Shown: positions 17,512 to 26,141 of the stretch, piece by piece
Numbering within the stretch: the first letter of the stretch is position 1
Layout of the letters: every line of letters begins with the position of its first letter
Source of the DNA: Solirubrum koreensis
Lineage (GTDB): Bacteria > Bacteroidota > Bacteroidia > Cytophagales > Hymenobacteraceae
Length of the DNA stretch: 64,000 bases
Reading direction: 5' to 3'
Assembly: GCF_039541855.1 (NCBI RefSeq)
Contig: NZ_BAABHA010000002.1
Location: 992,001-1,056,000, forward strand
Translations under genes and position numbers: made by a program
Notes under the pieces: generated by a model
What the model saw: the letters and a program-made list of their open reading frames with translations, nothing else
Told to the model about the DNA's origin: nothing
Databases searched by the model: none

Positions 17512-18216
17512 GTGAAGACGCTTTACCTCATTCCCACCGTCCTGGCCGATGACACCGCTACCCAGGTACTGCCGCCTCAGATAGCGGAGCGCGTGGCGTC
17601 GCTGTCTTATTTCCTGGTTGAAAATGCCCGTACCGCCCGCCGTTTCATTAAGCAAGTGGCGCCGGCTCAGATAATCGAGGAACTGCGCATAGCCGTTATC
17701 GACAAAGACTCCACCGACGCCCAAGTGCGTGCTGCTCTGCAGCCCGTGCTGAAAGACGGCCTCGACGTGGGCGTAATCAGCGAAGCCGGTTGCCCCGGCA
17801 TTGCCGACCCCGGCGCGGCCTTGGCGCAGGAAGCACACCGCTTGGGTTTAAAAGTGGTGCCGCTAGTGGGTCCGTCCAGTTTGCTGCTGGCCCTTATGGG
17901 TTCGGGCATGAACGGCCAGAGCTTTGCCTTTCACGGCTACCTTCCCATCGAGCGGGCCAAGCGCGCTGCCGCCATCAAGCAGTTGGAGCGCACAGCCGTG
18001 CAGCAGCGCCAAACTCAGTTATTTATTGAAACGCCGTACCGCAACGGGCAACTGCTGGAGGATTTACTGGCCAATCTGCAGCCCACTACCCGCCTTTGCA
18101 TTGCCGCCAACCTCACCGCCCCCAACGAGTACTTGCGTACCGATACCGTGGCGGGCTGGAGAGGCAAGCTACCGGAGCTGCACAAGCAGCCGGCGGTGTT
18201 TCTGATTGGCATGTAA
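17512..18216 (+). CDS. RsmI-like SAM-dependent methyltransferase (tetrapyrrole methylase family)
   Basis: The product has 234 residues and starts with GTG at 17512, four bases after the preceding stop. The family motifs ISEAGCPGIADPGAAL and VPLVGPSSLLLALMGSG identify the SAM-binding fold shared by RsmI and the tetrapyrrole methylases. RsmI methylates C1402 ribose of 16S rRNA. This version lacks the usual N-terminal GTLYVVATPIGN of true RsmI and instead has LYLIPTVLADD, so it is probably the Bacteroidota paralogue whose substrate is undetermined. Confidence 0.82.
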   Translation: MKTLYLIPTVLADDTATQVLPPQIAERVASLSYFLVENARTARRFIKQVAPAQIIEELRIAVIDKDSTDAQVRAALQPVLKDGLDVGVISEAGCPGIADPGAALAQEAHRLGLKVVPLVGPSSLLLALMGSGMNGQSFAFHGYLPIERAKRAAAIKQLERTAVQQRQTQLFIETPYRNGQLLEDLLANLQPTTRLCIAANLTAPNEYLRTDTVAGWRGKLPELHKQPAVFLIGM

Positions 18217-18244
18217 CAACCGCTGTTGTTGCATACGCCTGTCA

Positions 18245-18338
18245 TCCTAACGCAGTCGAAGGGCCTTATCACGCGTGAACGACCATCGTAACAACGACTC
18301 GCTCCACGATGACAAGGCCCTTCGACTGCGTCCCAGGA
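18245..18338. repeat. Palindromic dispersed-type repeat between convergent genes
   Basis: A 20-bp inverted repeat (18251-18270 with 18311-18330, one mismatch that is a G-U pair in RNA) encloses a 40-nt loop. It fills the gap between the methylase and feoB, which converge. The GTCATCCT...CGAAGGGCCTT type of sequence resembles repeats I associate with hymenobacters, but only one copy is in this window. It may also serve as a two-way terminator. Confidence 0.7.
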
Positions 18339-18363
18339 TAACCACCGGCTCTTGCGGTGCTGC

Positions 18364-20526
18364 CTACTTCATCAGTTGGTAAACCACGAACGAGGCTACG
18401 TAGGCCAGGCCGGTCATGTACACCAGCTGCAGCATCGGCCAGGTCCAGCCTTTGGTTTCGCGGTAAGTAGTGGCCAGGGTGCTCACGCACTGCATGGCAA
18501 ACACGTAGAACACCAGCATGGAGAAAGACCGGGCGGGGTTGAAGAACGGCTGCCCGGTAGCGTCTTTCTCGGCCAGCAGCTTTTCGCGCACCGTGCTCAT
18601 GTCAGCATCCTGGCCCACGCTGTAAATAGTGGAGATGGTGCCCACGAATACTTCGCGCGCAGCAAACGAGGTAATGAGCGCAATGCCGATTTTCCAGTCG
18701 AAGCCCAGGGGGCGGATAACCGGCTCGATGCTGCGCCCGAACACGCCGGCGTAGGAGCTTTCCAGCTTGTGCGAGGCAATGAGGTTGTCGGTTTGCTCGG
18801 GCGTGAAGCTGCGTTGGGTGGCCTCGGCACGGGCCTGGGTTTCGGCCTGCTCCAGCGCGTTGCCGGGGCCGTACGACGCCAGCACCCACAGCAGTATCGA
18901 TATGGCCACGATGACCTTGCCCGCCTGAAACACAAACGCCTTCACCTTTTCCACAATGGTGAGGCCCACGTTTTTCCAGCGCGGCCAGCGGTACACTGGG
19001 AATTCCATGATGAAGAAGCTACGCTCCTTGGCCCGCAGCACCGTTTTCAGCACCCACGCCGATAGCACTGCCGACACAAAGCCCAGCAGGTACAAGCCCA
19101 TCAAGGCCATGCCCTGCAGGTTAAAAATACCCAGCACCCGCTCATCGGGCACCACAAGCGCCACCAGCACGGTGTACACCGGAATGCGGGCCGAGCACGA
19201 CATGAGCGGTACCACGAAAATGGTGATGATGCGGTCCTTCCAATTCTCGATGGTACGCGTGCTCATGATGGCCGGCACGGCGCAGGCCATTCCCGAAATC
19301 AGCGGCACTACGCTCTTACCGTTCAGCCCAAACTTGCGCATGATGCGGTCCATCATGAACGTCACCCGCGCCATGTAGCCCGATTCTTCGAGCACGGCAA
19401 TGAAGGCGAAGAGCAGCGCAATCTGGGGAATGAACATCAGCACACCACCCAAGCCAGCCAGAATACCATCGGCCACCAAGTCAACCAGCGGCCCCTCCGC
19501 GCGCTGCTTCAGCTGCCCGCCCAGCCAGGCAATGCCCTGGTCGATGAGGTCCATGGGGTACTGCGCCCAGGCAAAAATGGCCTGAAACAGTAGAAACAGG
19601 ATGCTCAGGAAAATGAGGTAGCCCCACACCCGGTGCGTGAGCACCCGGTCCAACCGGTTGCTGCTCGATTCGTTTTTCTCGGCCCGCGTAACGCGCACCA
19701 CGTCCAGCAGCAGCTCCGAAATGCGGGCGTACCGGTCGATGGTTTCTTGGGCCTGCAGGGCCACGGAATTAAAGCCGTATTGCTGGCACAGGTCGTGAAT
19801 ATAAGCGCGGTCGTCGGCCGAGAGGAACTTCAGTCGCTGGTACTGGTGGGCGTAGTGCAGCGCCAGGTAGTCGTTGTGCAGGTTAAAGTAGTAGCGAATC
19901 TGCCGGATCATGGGCAGCAGTTCCTCCGAGGGCACATAAAACTGCTGCGTAGGCGCGCCCAGCTCCTGCGCCATTACAATTTTGAGCGCCGTTACCCCCA
20001 CGCCTTTGCGGGCGTTCATGGGAATAACCGGCACCCCCAACTGGGCTTGCAATTCGGCCACATCTATCTGAACGCCGTGCTGTTCGGCCGTGTCCATCAT
20101 GTTCAGGGCCAGCACCATGGGCAGCTGCAAATCGGCCAGCTGGGTATAAAGCAGCAGGTTGCGCTTCAGGTTGGAAGCGTCGGCCGTTACTACTACGAAG
20201 TCGGGATATTCACTCGAGCCCCGGTCGTAGAGCAAGTCGGTGATGACCTTCTCGTCGAGGCTCTTGGGGTAGAGCGAATACGTGCCGGGCAGGTCAATAA
20301 TAGCGGCCCGGTGCTGCGGCGTGAGTTGCGCGGTGCCGGTTTTGCGGTCCACGGTAACGCCGGGGAAGTTGCCTACCTTTTGGTTTAGCCCCGTGAGCTG
20401 ATTAAACAGCGACGATTTGCCCGAGTTCGGGTTACCGATCAGCGCAATGCGGGTAAGCCGGGTTGGTTCGGCCAAAGCCGGTTGTACCGCCGGCCGTTCG
20501 GCCTCAATTACTGCCCCACGCCCCAT
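18364..20526 (-). CDS. feoB: Ferrous iron transporter B
   Basis: The product has 720 residues. The cytoplasmic G domain shows G1 GNPNSGKS (31-38), the switch region with VGNFPGVTVDR and DLPGTYSL. A multipass membrane domain includes ISGMACAVPAIMSTRTI and FVVPLMSCSARIPVYTVLVA with the conserved Cys residues, ending in SFVVYQLMK. FeoB imports Fe2+ across the inner membrane with FeoA as partner. feoA ends 7 bp upstream, so the pair is an operon driven from the promoter at 20820-20851. No FeoC-type gene follows. Confidence 0.97.
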   Translation of the reverse strand: MGRGAVIEAERPAVQPALAEPTRLTRIALIGNPNSGKSSLFNQLTGLNQKVGNFPGVTVDRKTGTAQLTPQHRAAIIDLPGTYSLYPKSLDEKVITDLLYDRGSSEYPDFVVVTADASNLKRNLLLYTQLADLQLPMVLALNMMDTAEQHGVQIDVAELQAQLGVPVIPMNARKGVGVTALKIVMAQELGAPTQQFYVPSEELLPMIRQIRYYFNLHNDYLALHYAHQYQRLKFLSADDRAYIHDLCQQYGFNSVALQAQETIDRYARISELLLDVVRVTRAEKNESSSNRLDRVLTHRVWGYLIFLSILFLLFQAIFAWAQYPMDLIDQGIAWLGGQLKQRAEGPLVDLVADGILAGLGGVLMFIPQIALLFAFIAVLEESGYMARVTFMMDRIMRKFGLNGKSVVPLISGMACAVPAIMSTRTIENWKDRIITIFVVPLMSCSARIPVYTVLVALVVPDERVLGIFNLQGMALMGLYLLGFVSAVLSAWVLKTVLRAKERSFFIMEFPVYRWPRWKNVGLTIVEKVKAFVFQAGKVIVAISILLWVLASYGPGNALEQAETQARAEATQRSFTPEQTDNLIASHKLESSYAGVFGRSIEPVIRPLGFDWKIGIALITSFAAREVFVGTISTIYSVGQDADMSTVREKLLAEKDATGQPFFNPARSFSMLVFYVFAMQCVSTLATTYRETKGWTWPMLQLVYMTGLAYVASFVVYQLMK

Positions 20527-20533
20527 TCGGTTG

Positions 20534-20791
20534 TTATTCTTTAAGCATGATCGTCGCCGCTTCGCTCACGCGGAGCGAAAGCGTGTACTCCCCATCAACG
20601 TGCAAAGTGATGGGGCAGCCCAGTGGAGCACGACCATTAAGCGTTACCTGCGTGCCCGGAATACAGCCCATTTCCAGCAGTTTGAGGGCCATTTCGGGGT
20701 CTTTTAAGCAGCAAATCGTGCCGGTCTCGCCAAGGCGCAGATCCTTCACGCTGCGTTGGGCAGTCACAGAAGCAATGGTCGGGAAAGCCAC
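20534..20791 (-). CDS. feoA: Ferrous iron transport protein A
   Basis: The product has 85 residues with an SH3-like FeoA fold: VKDLRLGETGTICCL, LLEMGCIPGTQVTL and a terminal LSLRVSEAATIML. FeoA is a small cytosolic partner required for FeoB-mediated ferrous uptake. It is the first gene of the feoAB operon. Confidence 0.95.
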   Translation of the reverse strand: MAFPTIASVTAQRSVKDLRLGETGTICCLKDPEMALKLLEMGCIPGTQVTLNGRAPLGCPITLHVDGEYTLSLRVSEAATIMLKE

Positions 20792-20819
20792 GGGCGGAGT
20801 TATTTAGACGAACTATAAA

Positions 20820-20851
20820 CAAAGATACACCGCCCAAAGGTTTCCGCCAAA
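20820..20851 (-). promoter_or_regulatory. feoAB promoter
   Basis: On the minus strand TTTG (20851-20848), a 20-bp spacer, then TATCTTTG (20827-20820) form a full match to the Bacteroidota housekeeping promoter. The predicted start of transcription lies near 20812, about 20 bp before the feoA ATG. I see no obvious Fur-type 19-bp palindrome across it. Confidence 0.65.
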
Positions 20852-20952
20852 GCTCACCAAGTACTATTGGGGCAAAGTATCATTTAGTTAAACACAAATT
20901 GGATTCTTATAAATATTCGAAGCCGATGCATGGTAACCGATTAAACTGCTTG

Positions 20953-20960
20953 TATTTTTG
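20953..20960 (+). promoter_or_regulatory. Candidate -7 box for the surface protein gene at 20979
   Basis: TATTTTTG matches TAnnTTTG 18 bp before the ATG; no clear -33 element is seen. The surrounding 130 bp are AT-rich, as expected of a promoter region between divergent genes. Confidence 0.4.
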
Positions 20961-20978
20961 ACATATAATCCACCGCTT

Positions 20979-21878
20979 ATGCTCAAACGCCTACTCTTTT
21001 TTATTGCGCTCGGATGGCTGCTCCCCCAGTTGGTATCGGCGCAGGACAACCGCATCACGGGCCGGGTTGTGGACTCTAAGACCAAAGAGCCCATTCCGTT
21101 TGCTTCTATCGGCCTGAAAATCGAAGAAAGCGGCGCCCTCACCAACGAGTACGGTTTCTTCCAGTTAGCGCAGCCCGAAAAGTCGGCCCAAGACTCGCTG
21201 GTTATCCAGGCCCTGGGATACTTCCGCAAGGCTGTGTCTGTTAAAAAAGGCGACAAGCTGGAGGACCTCATCATTGAGGTAACCAAGCGCAGCATTGTGC
21301 TGAAAGAAGTAGAGGTAACTGCTGGCAAAGTAAAAGCCAAAGACCTCGGTGCCAGTTCCAATACGCCCGGCGAAGGCATGATTCAGGGCATGCCCGGCAG
21401 CCAGTACGCCTTCTTCGTGAAAAACGAAAAGGGCAAGAAGCTGGGTGCCATCCGCTCGGTATCGTTCTACATTGGGGAGCACGGCTTCCCGAAAGAGCCG
21501 TTCCGGGTACGCATTTACAAGGCCGACGGCGACTACAACGCCCCGAACAGCGACTTGCTGACCGAAAACGTAGTGGTGTCGGCTCCTGGTGGCGGCTCGT
21601 GGTTCACCATCGACATGACGCCGTACAACATCATGGCTCCGGACGAAGGATTCTTCGTGGCTATGGAGTGGATTGTGTCGGGCGACAAGTTCTACACCAC
21701 CAACTTCATGGACAACTACACCCCGTACGGCCAGATTATGCGCCCCACCTTCGAGTTCAAGGAAAGCCGCACCTGGACGTACTCTCTGGGCAAAGGATGG
21801 AGCCTGATTACCATGTCGAACGGCTCGGGCTTGCGCTACAACGCCATGATCAAGGCCGAAGTAGATATCTACAAGTAA
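20979..21878 (+). CDS. Carboxypeptidase-regulatory-like domain secreted protein
   Basis: The product has 299 residues. A signal peptide (MLKRLLFFIALGWLLPQLVSAQ) is followed by a CarboxypepD_reg-like beta-sandwich: ITGRVVDSKTKEPIPFASI, TNEYGFFQL, VIQALGYF. The remainder (residues about 105-299) is a beta-rich domain of unknown function with VSFYIGEHGFPKEPFRVRIY. The ATG at 20979 is preferred over one 21 bp upstream because it opens the signal peptide and lies after the promoter box. Such proteins are usually periplasmic or outer-membrane-associated in Bacteroidota. Confidence 0.85.
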   Translation: MLKRLLFFIALGWLLPQLVSAQDNRITGRVVDSKTKEPIPFASIGLKIEESGALTNEYGFFQLAQPEKSAQDSLVIQALGYFRKAVSVKKGDKLEDLIIEVTKRSIVLKEVEVTAGKVKAKDLGASSNTPGEGMIQGMPGSQYAFFVKNEKGKKLGAIRSVSFYIGEHGFPKEPFRVRIYKADGDYNAPNSDLLTENVVVSAPGGGSWFTIDMTPYNIMAPDEGFFVAMEWIVSGDKFYTTNFMDNYTPYGQIMRPTFEFKESRTWTYSLGKGWSLITMSNGSGLRYNAMIKAEVDIYK

Positions 21879-21904
21879 GCCGCGCTAGCGAAGCACATTA
21901 TATT

Positions 21905-21938
21905 GAAAACGGCCCGGGCATACGCTCGGGCCGTTTTC
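21905..21938. terminator. Two-way intrinsic terminator
   Basis: GAAAACGGCCCG (21905-21916) pairs with CGGGCCGTTTTC (21927-21938), followed by TTTTG on the plus strand and preceded by A-rich sequence for the minus strand. It separates the convergent genes at 20979 and 22007. Confidence 0.8.
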
Positions 21939-22006
21939 TTTTGCTGTTGACTGAACCACGCAGTTTGGTGCAGACTTTAAGCTGCTGCACTTTTATGCCT
22001 TGCAGA

Positions 22007-23365
22007 TCAAGGCTTGCCTTGCTGAAGCACCCAGGCCCGTATAATTTCCTGAGCCTGCGGTGAGAAGATTTCGCGTGGCTGGCCGTTAATCAGCGGCCAT
22101 TCGGCTGGATCAGCCTGAAAGAGGTGGTTTACGCCGGGTAGCTTCTTGCTGGTCACATGCTTATTGGCTTTCAACCCCTTGGTCAGGGCCAGCAAATTCT
22201 CAGGCGCGACGTGCAGGTCGGCAGCCCCGTTGAGTAGCAGCACCGGGCACGTTACTTGGTTAAGCTTCTCTACTGGATCAAAAGCCAGAAAGTGCCGGTA
22301 GTGCGACGAGGTGAGTTGGGCCGCGCTGGCCAGGGCTGTGGCCGCGTCCATGGAAGCGTTGTTCTGCCGCAGCATGTTGGCCACCATGGCTTGCGCCTGG
22401 GCAGCATCCGGAGCCTGCCGGATAACCTCTACCAATGCTTCCTGTCGCTTAACGGCTGCTTCGATCTGCGCGGCATTAGTGCCCAACGAGCGGAGGATGG
22501 CGGCCTGCCGTTCTACCACCAAACTGCTGCCCGGCTGGCCGGCGGCGGCCATTGTAACTACGAAGCTTGGCGGCAACGGCTGGGCGGCTACCAACAAGGC
22601 CACATTTCCGCCCTCGCCGTGCCCGATAAGGCCCAAACGGGCAAAATCCACCTCGGGGCGGGTACGCAGGTAGTTTAGCGCAGCCTGAACTTCCACCACG
22701 CGTTGCGGCAAGGTGGGTAGAGGCGCGCCGGGTTTGGCATCAACGCGCAGCACGGCCACGCCGCGGCGGGTCAGGTAATCGGCTAGGGCGCCCAACGGAC
22801 GGTACTCGCCCACCGTAGCGTCGCGGTCGATACTGCCCGCGTCGGCTACCAGTACCACGGTTGGAAACGGGCCAGCGCCCGGCGGTACGGTTAACATGCC
22901 GCTCATGGGCTCGGCAGCGGCTGAGAATGTTACTTCGTTTTCGCGGTAAGGGGGTGTCAGGCGTACTTTGGTTTCGCTCCTGGCCCCTGCGGCTACCAAT
23001 TGCAACGTAAGCGGGGCTTTGTAGCCGGGCTGGCGCCAAACGCCTTTCACTTGCTTGCCATCGGGTGAAATTATGCCTGTGTAGCGGCTGCCTGCTTCCT
23101 CGGCACTGAACACCACCGAGTCGCCCTGCATTTCTACGGCTACCGACATCCGGTTAACGCGTTGCAGCGGCACATCCATGGTGGCGTGGTATTTACCTCC
23201 CGTAAGCGTTACCACCCGGAATATAACTTCCCATTGGCCACCCGGCACCTTGAGCGGTCCTTTCCATTGCCCGTCTAACGCAATATTCTCAGCCCACGCA
23301 CCGGTGCTGGCCAGCAGCAATCCAAAGCAAACAGAAAAAAAGCGGAGTAAAAACGTTTGTTTCAT
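22007..23365 (-). CDS. Alpha/beta hydrolase-fold protein lacking the nucleophile serine
   Basis: The product has 452 residues from the ATG at 23365. A signal peptide (MKQTFLLRFFSVCFGLLLAS) leads into a beta N-terminal domain (about 30-130) and then an alpha/beta hydrolase domain. In secreted Bacteroidota relatives the nucleophile elbow reads GHSEGG; here it is GHGEGG with Gly250 (codon 22616-22618). The acid (GAADLHV, Asp383) and His (GVNHLFQ, His414) remain. Other motifs (SIDRD, YLTRRGVAVLRVD) fit the family. It may be a binding pseudo-enzyme, or another residue may act. A longer frame would add six residues. Confidence 0.85.
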   Translation of the reverse strand: MKQTFLLRFFSVCFGLLLASTGAWAENIALDGQWKGPLKVPGGQWEVIFRVVTLTGGKYHATMDVPLQRVNRMSVAVEMQGDSVVFSAEEAGSRYTGIISPDGKQVKGVWRQPGYKAPLTLQLVAAGARSETKVRLTPPYRENEVTFSAAAEPMSGMLTVPPGAGPFPTVVLVADAGSIDRDATVGEYRPLGALADYLTRRGVAVLRVDAKPGAPLPTLPQRVVEVQAALNYLRTRPEVDFARLGLIGHGEGGNVALLVAAQPLPPSFVVTMAAAGQPGSSLVVERQAAILRSLGTNAAQIEAAVKRQEALVEVIRQAPDAAQAQAMVANMLRQNNASMDAATALASAAQLTSSHYRHFLAFDPVEKLNQVTCPVLLLNGAADLHVAPENLLALTKGLKANKHVTSKKLPGVNHLFQADPAEWPLINGQPREIFSPQAQEIIRAWVLQQGKP

Positions 23366-23557
23366 GGAAGCTGACAAACTCAAATTTCAGGGCGTGAAGT
23401 TGGTAGACCAACGGACCTGACTGCTAAATTATGTCAAATATAATAGCGAAATAAACATATCATATATGAATTGAAGAATTCCCGCAATGAATATTCTTCA
23501 TCAACGAAACACTGCCTGGATAACAGGGCTATAGACTATCAAATAGTAGTTACGGTA

Positions 23558-26050
23558 TTACTCGGAAATGAACACCCGTTTAACTCGTTCGCTCACGCTT
23601 GTCAGCAGCTCGTAGGGAATAGTACCGATGCGACTGGCCAGTTCGGTAAGGCCCAGGCCCTCACCGAATACCACGGCCGCGTCGCCCTCCTGCGCTTCGG
23701 GAATTTGCGTTACGTCCACCATGCACATGTCCATGCACACGTTGCCAACGAGTGGCGCACGCCTTCCCCGGATCAGCACTTCTCCCACCCCGCGTGAAAA
23801 CCGCCGGTCGTAACCGTCGGCGTAGCCAATGGCCAACGTAGCAATGCGGCGCGGGTAGTCGGCGGCTTCGCCACGGCGACCGTAGCCCACAGTTTCGCCC
23901 GCTGGCAGCTGTTTGATCTGTGACACCGTGGTGCGTAGGTTACTCACCGGCCGCAGGCCGGCGGGGTCCAGGCCGGCAGCTTCCACACCGTAAAGCCCAA
24001 TACCGAGGCGTACCATATCGTAGTGCGCCTCAGGAAAACGCATGATGCCAGGCGAATTCAGCGCGTGCTTGATGACGGCGTACCCCAGCCCGGCTTCCAC
24101 CTCAGCGGCCATACGCTGGAACGCGGCGAGCTGCCGGTGCGAAAACGCGTTGTGCTGCTCTTCATCGGCACCAGCCAGGTGTGTAAGCACACTGGCCACA
24201 CGCAGAGACGTGGTATGTTGCCGTAGCAGGGCCAGCAGCTCGGGCAAGTCGGTTTCGGTGAAGCCCAAGCGGTGCATGCCGGTATCCAGCTTCAGGTGCA
24301 CCGCTGGCAGCGGGCCAGCCGCGGCGGCCTGTAGGTACTCGCGCAAACGCGCAAACGAGTAGATTTCGGGCTCCAGGTGGTACTGGCGCAGCAGCCCAAA
24401 ACTATCGGGCGAGGGGTTCATTACCATAACGGGAAGGCTGATGCCGCTCTCGCGCAGCTGCACGCCCTCGTCGGTGTAGGCTACGGCCAGGTAATCGACG
24501 CGGTGAAACTCAAGCAGGTTGGCTACTTCGTACGACGAGCTGCCGTAGGCAAAGGCCTTCACCATTACCATAAGCCGCGTGCCGGGCTGCAGGCGGGCCC
24601 GGTAGTAGTTCAGGTTGTGCACCAGCGCGTCGAGGTTCACTTCCAGCACCGTGCCGTGAATCTTCTGCTGGAAGGCTGCTACCACCCGCTCGAACTCGAA
24701 GCGGCGGGCGCCCTTGACCAGAATGGTTTCCTGCCGGAACTGATCGGGGTGAAACCACCGCAACAGGCTTTCGGTGTCGGGAAAAAACTGAGCGTCGGCC
24801 ACGCCCGCGGACAGCAGCGCCTGGTGTTGCCCAATGGCTTCGCCCACAGCCAGCAGCCGCTGTACACCGTGCTGCGTTGCCAGCTGGGCCACACGGCCGT
24901 ACAACTCGGCGGCGGGTAACCCCGATTCCAGCACATCGGACAGGATAAGCGTGCGGCGGCCGCGGCGGGGCTGGCGTTGCAGCGCATCCAGGGCCAGGTC
25001 GAGGCCGGTGAGGTCGTTGTTGTACGTGTCGTCGAGTACGTAGCAGTCGTGAATGGCCTGCTTCATTTCGAGGCGCATGGCCACAGGGTGCAGCCGCTGC
25101 AGTCGGCGCTGGATTTCGGCGGGCACAAGGCCGCGCCAGAGCAGCACCACTAAGCAATGCAAGACGTTTTCCACCGATGGCTCGTCGGCAAAGGGCAGGG
25201 TGAAGGTGTGCTGCTCGGAGGCGTAGCACACGTGCGCAAGGGTTTGTCCAGGATCGGCGGAGGGTTCCAGCTGCACCTGCACGGCAGCACCAAGCGCCGC
25301 GTGGCGCGACCAGGTGAGCCGCTGCACGGAAGCGGGCAGTTGGCCGGCGGCCGCGTGCACGGCGGCGTGGTCGTGGCAGTACACCAGGGTTTCGACCCCG
25401 GCAAAGAGCTGCATTTTTTCGGTGGCTTTTTGCTCCCGCGAGGCAAAACCGGCGTCGTGGGCCGGGCCGAGATTGGTGAACAAGCCCAGCGTCGGCTGAA
25501 TGACGGCGGCCAGACGGGTCATTTCGCCCGGCTCCGAAATACCTGCTTCGAAAATGCCCAATGTGTGCTGCGGGCGCAGCTCCCACACGCTCAGCGGCAC
25601 GCCCACCTGAGAGTTATAGGAACGCGGCGAGCGGCAGATCAGCTCGTCGGGGCTGAGCAGCTGAGCCAGCCACTCCTTCACAATGGTTTTGCCGTTCGAA
25701 CCCGTTACAGCCCACACCGGCCCTGTAAACGCGCGCCGGTGAGCGGCGGCAAGGCTCTGGATGGCGTTCAGGCTATTTGCGACTTCAATAAAGCCGGCTT
25801 CGGGACAGGCAGCCAGCAAAGCAGGCGGCAGCACCTCCCCCACAAACAAGCGCACGCCGCGGCGGTACAACTCGGGAATGTATTGGTGCCCATCGTGGTG
25901 AGGGCCGCGTAGGGCGAAAAACACAGTACCGGCGGGCACGCCCACGCGGCGGCTATCGAGCAGCAAATGCTGCACCGTGGCCGTGGCATCGGCGGCGGGC
26001 TGACGAAGAATGCCGGGCAGTACAGCGGATAGTTCGGTGAAGAGCAGCAT
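23558..26050 (-). CDS. Bifunctional MurF / alanine racemase
   Basis: The product has 830 residues. Residues 1 to about 455 form MurF (UDP-MurNAc-tripeptide:D-Ala-D-Ala ligase): P-loop VTGSNGKT (115-122) and LDDTYNND. Residues about 465-830 form alanine racemase: VLEVNLDALVHNLNYYR, the PLP-binding Lys498 in VMVKAFAYGSSSYE, and the late IGYADGYDRRFSRG. The racemase makes D-Ala and MurF adds the D-Ala-D-Ala dipeptide to the peptidoglycan precursor, so the fusion joins the start and end of the branch. This fusion is known in Bacteroidota. The start coincides with the predicted transcription start, giving a near-leaderless mRNA. Confidence 0.95.
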   Translation of the reverse strand: MLLFTELSAVLPGILRQPAADATATVQHLLLDSRRVGVPAGTVFFALRGPHHDGHQYIPELYRRGVRLFVGEVLPPALLAACPEAGFIEVANSLNAIQSLAAAHRRAFTGPVWAVTGSNGKTIVKEWLAQLLSPDELICRSPRSYNSQVGVPLSVWELRPQHTLGIFEAGISEPGEMTRLAAVIQPTLGLFTNLGPAHDAGFASREQKATEKMQLFAGVETLVYCHDHAAVHAAAGQLPASVQRLTWSRHAALGAAVQVQLEPSADPGQTLAHVCYASEQHTFTLPFADEPSVENVLHCLVVLLWRGLVPAEIQRRLQRLHPVAMRLEMKQAIHDCYVLDDTYNNDLTGLDLALDALQRQPRRGRRTLILSDVLESGLPAAELYGRVAQLATQHGVQRLLAVGEAIGQHQALLSAGVADAQFFPDTESLLRWFHPDQFRQETILVKGARRFEFERVVAAFQQKIHGTVLEVNLDALVHNLNYYRARLQPGTRLMVMVKAFAYGSSSYEVANLLEFHRVDYLAVAYTDEGVQLRESGISLPVMVMNPSPDSFGLLRQYHLEPEIYSFARLREYLQAAAAGPLPAVHLKLDTGMHRLGFTETDLPELLALLRQHTTSLRVASVLTHLAGADEEQHNAFSHRQLAAFQRMAAEVEAGLGYAVIKHALNSPGIMRFPEAHYDMVRLGIGLYGVEAAGLDPAGLRPVSNLRTTVSQIKQLPAGETVGYGRRGEAADYPRRIATLAIGYADGYDRRFSRGVGEVLIRGRRAPLVGNVCMDMCMVDVTQIPEAQEGDAAVVFGEGLGLTELASRIGTIPYELLTSVSERVKRVFISE

Positions 26051-26057
26051 GGTTCGG

Positions 26058-26091
26058 CAAAGGTAGCCCGGCCGTGGGGTCTGTTAGCAAA
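26058..26091 (-). promoter_or_regulatory. murF-alr promoter
   Basis: On the minus strand TTTG (26091-26088), 22 bp, then TACCTTTG (26065-26058). The ATG is at 26050, only 7 bp past the -7 box, so transcription probably begins at or next to the start codon. Confidence 0.6.
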
Positions 26092-26141
26092 GCGCCGTTA
26101 TCCTCCCAGCCGCCACGTAATAGAGGGCTTTCTTCAAACCC

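Noticed and set aside
20792..20850. Fur box or riboswitch before feoA
   Set aside because: Only the promoter elements are visible; the leader is about 20 nt, too short for a riboswitch, and I saw no Fur-type palindrome.
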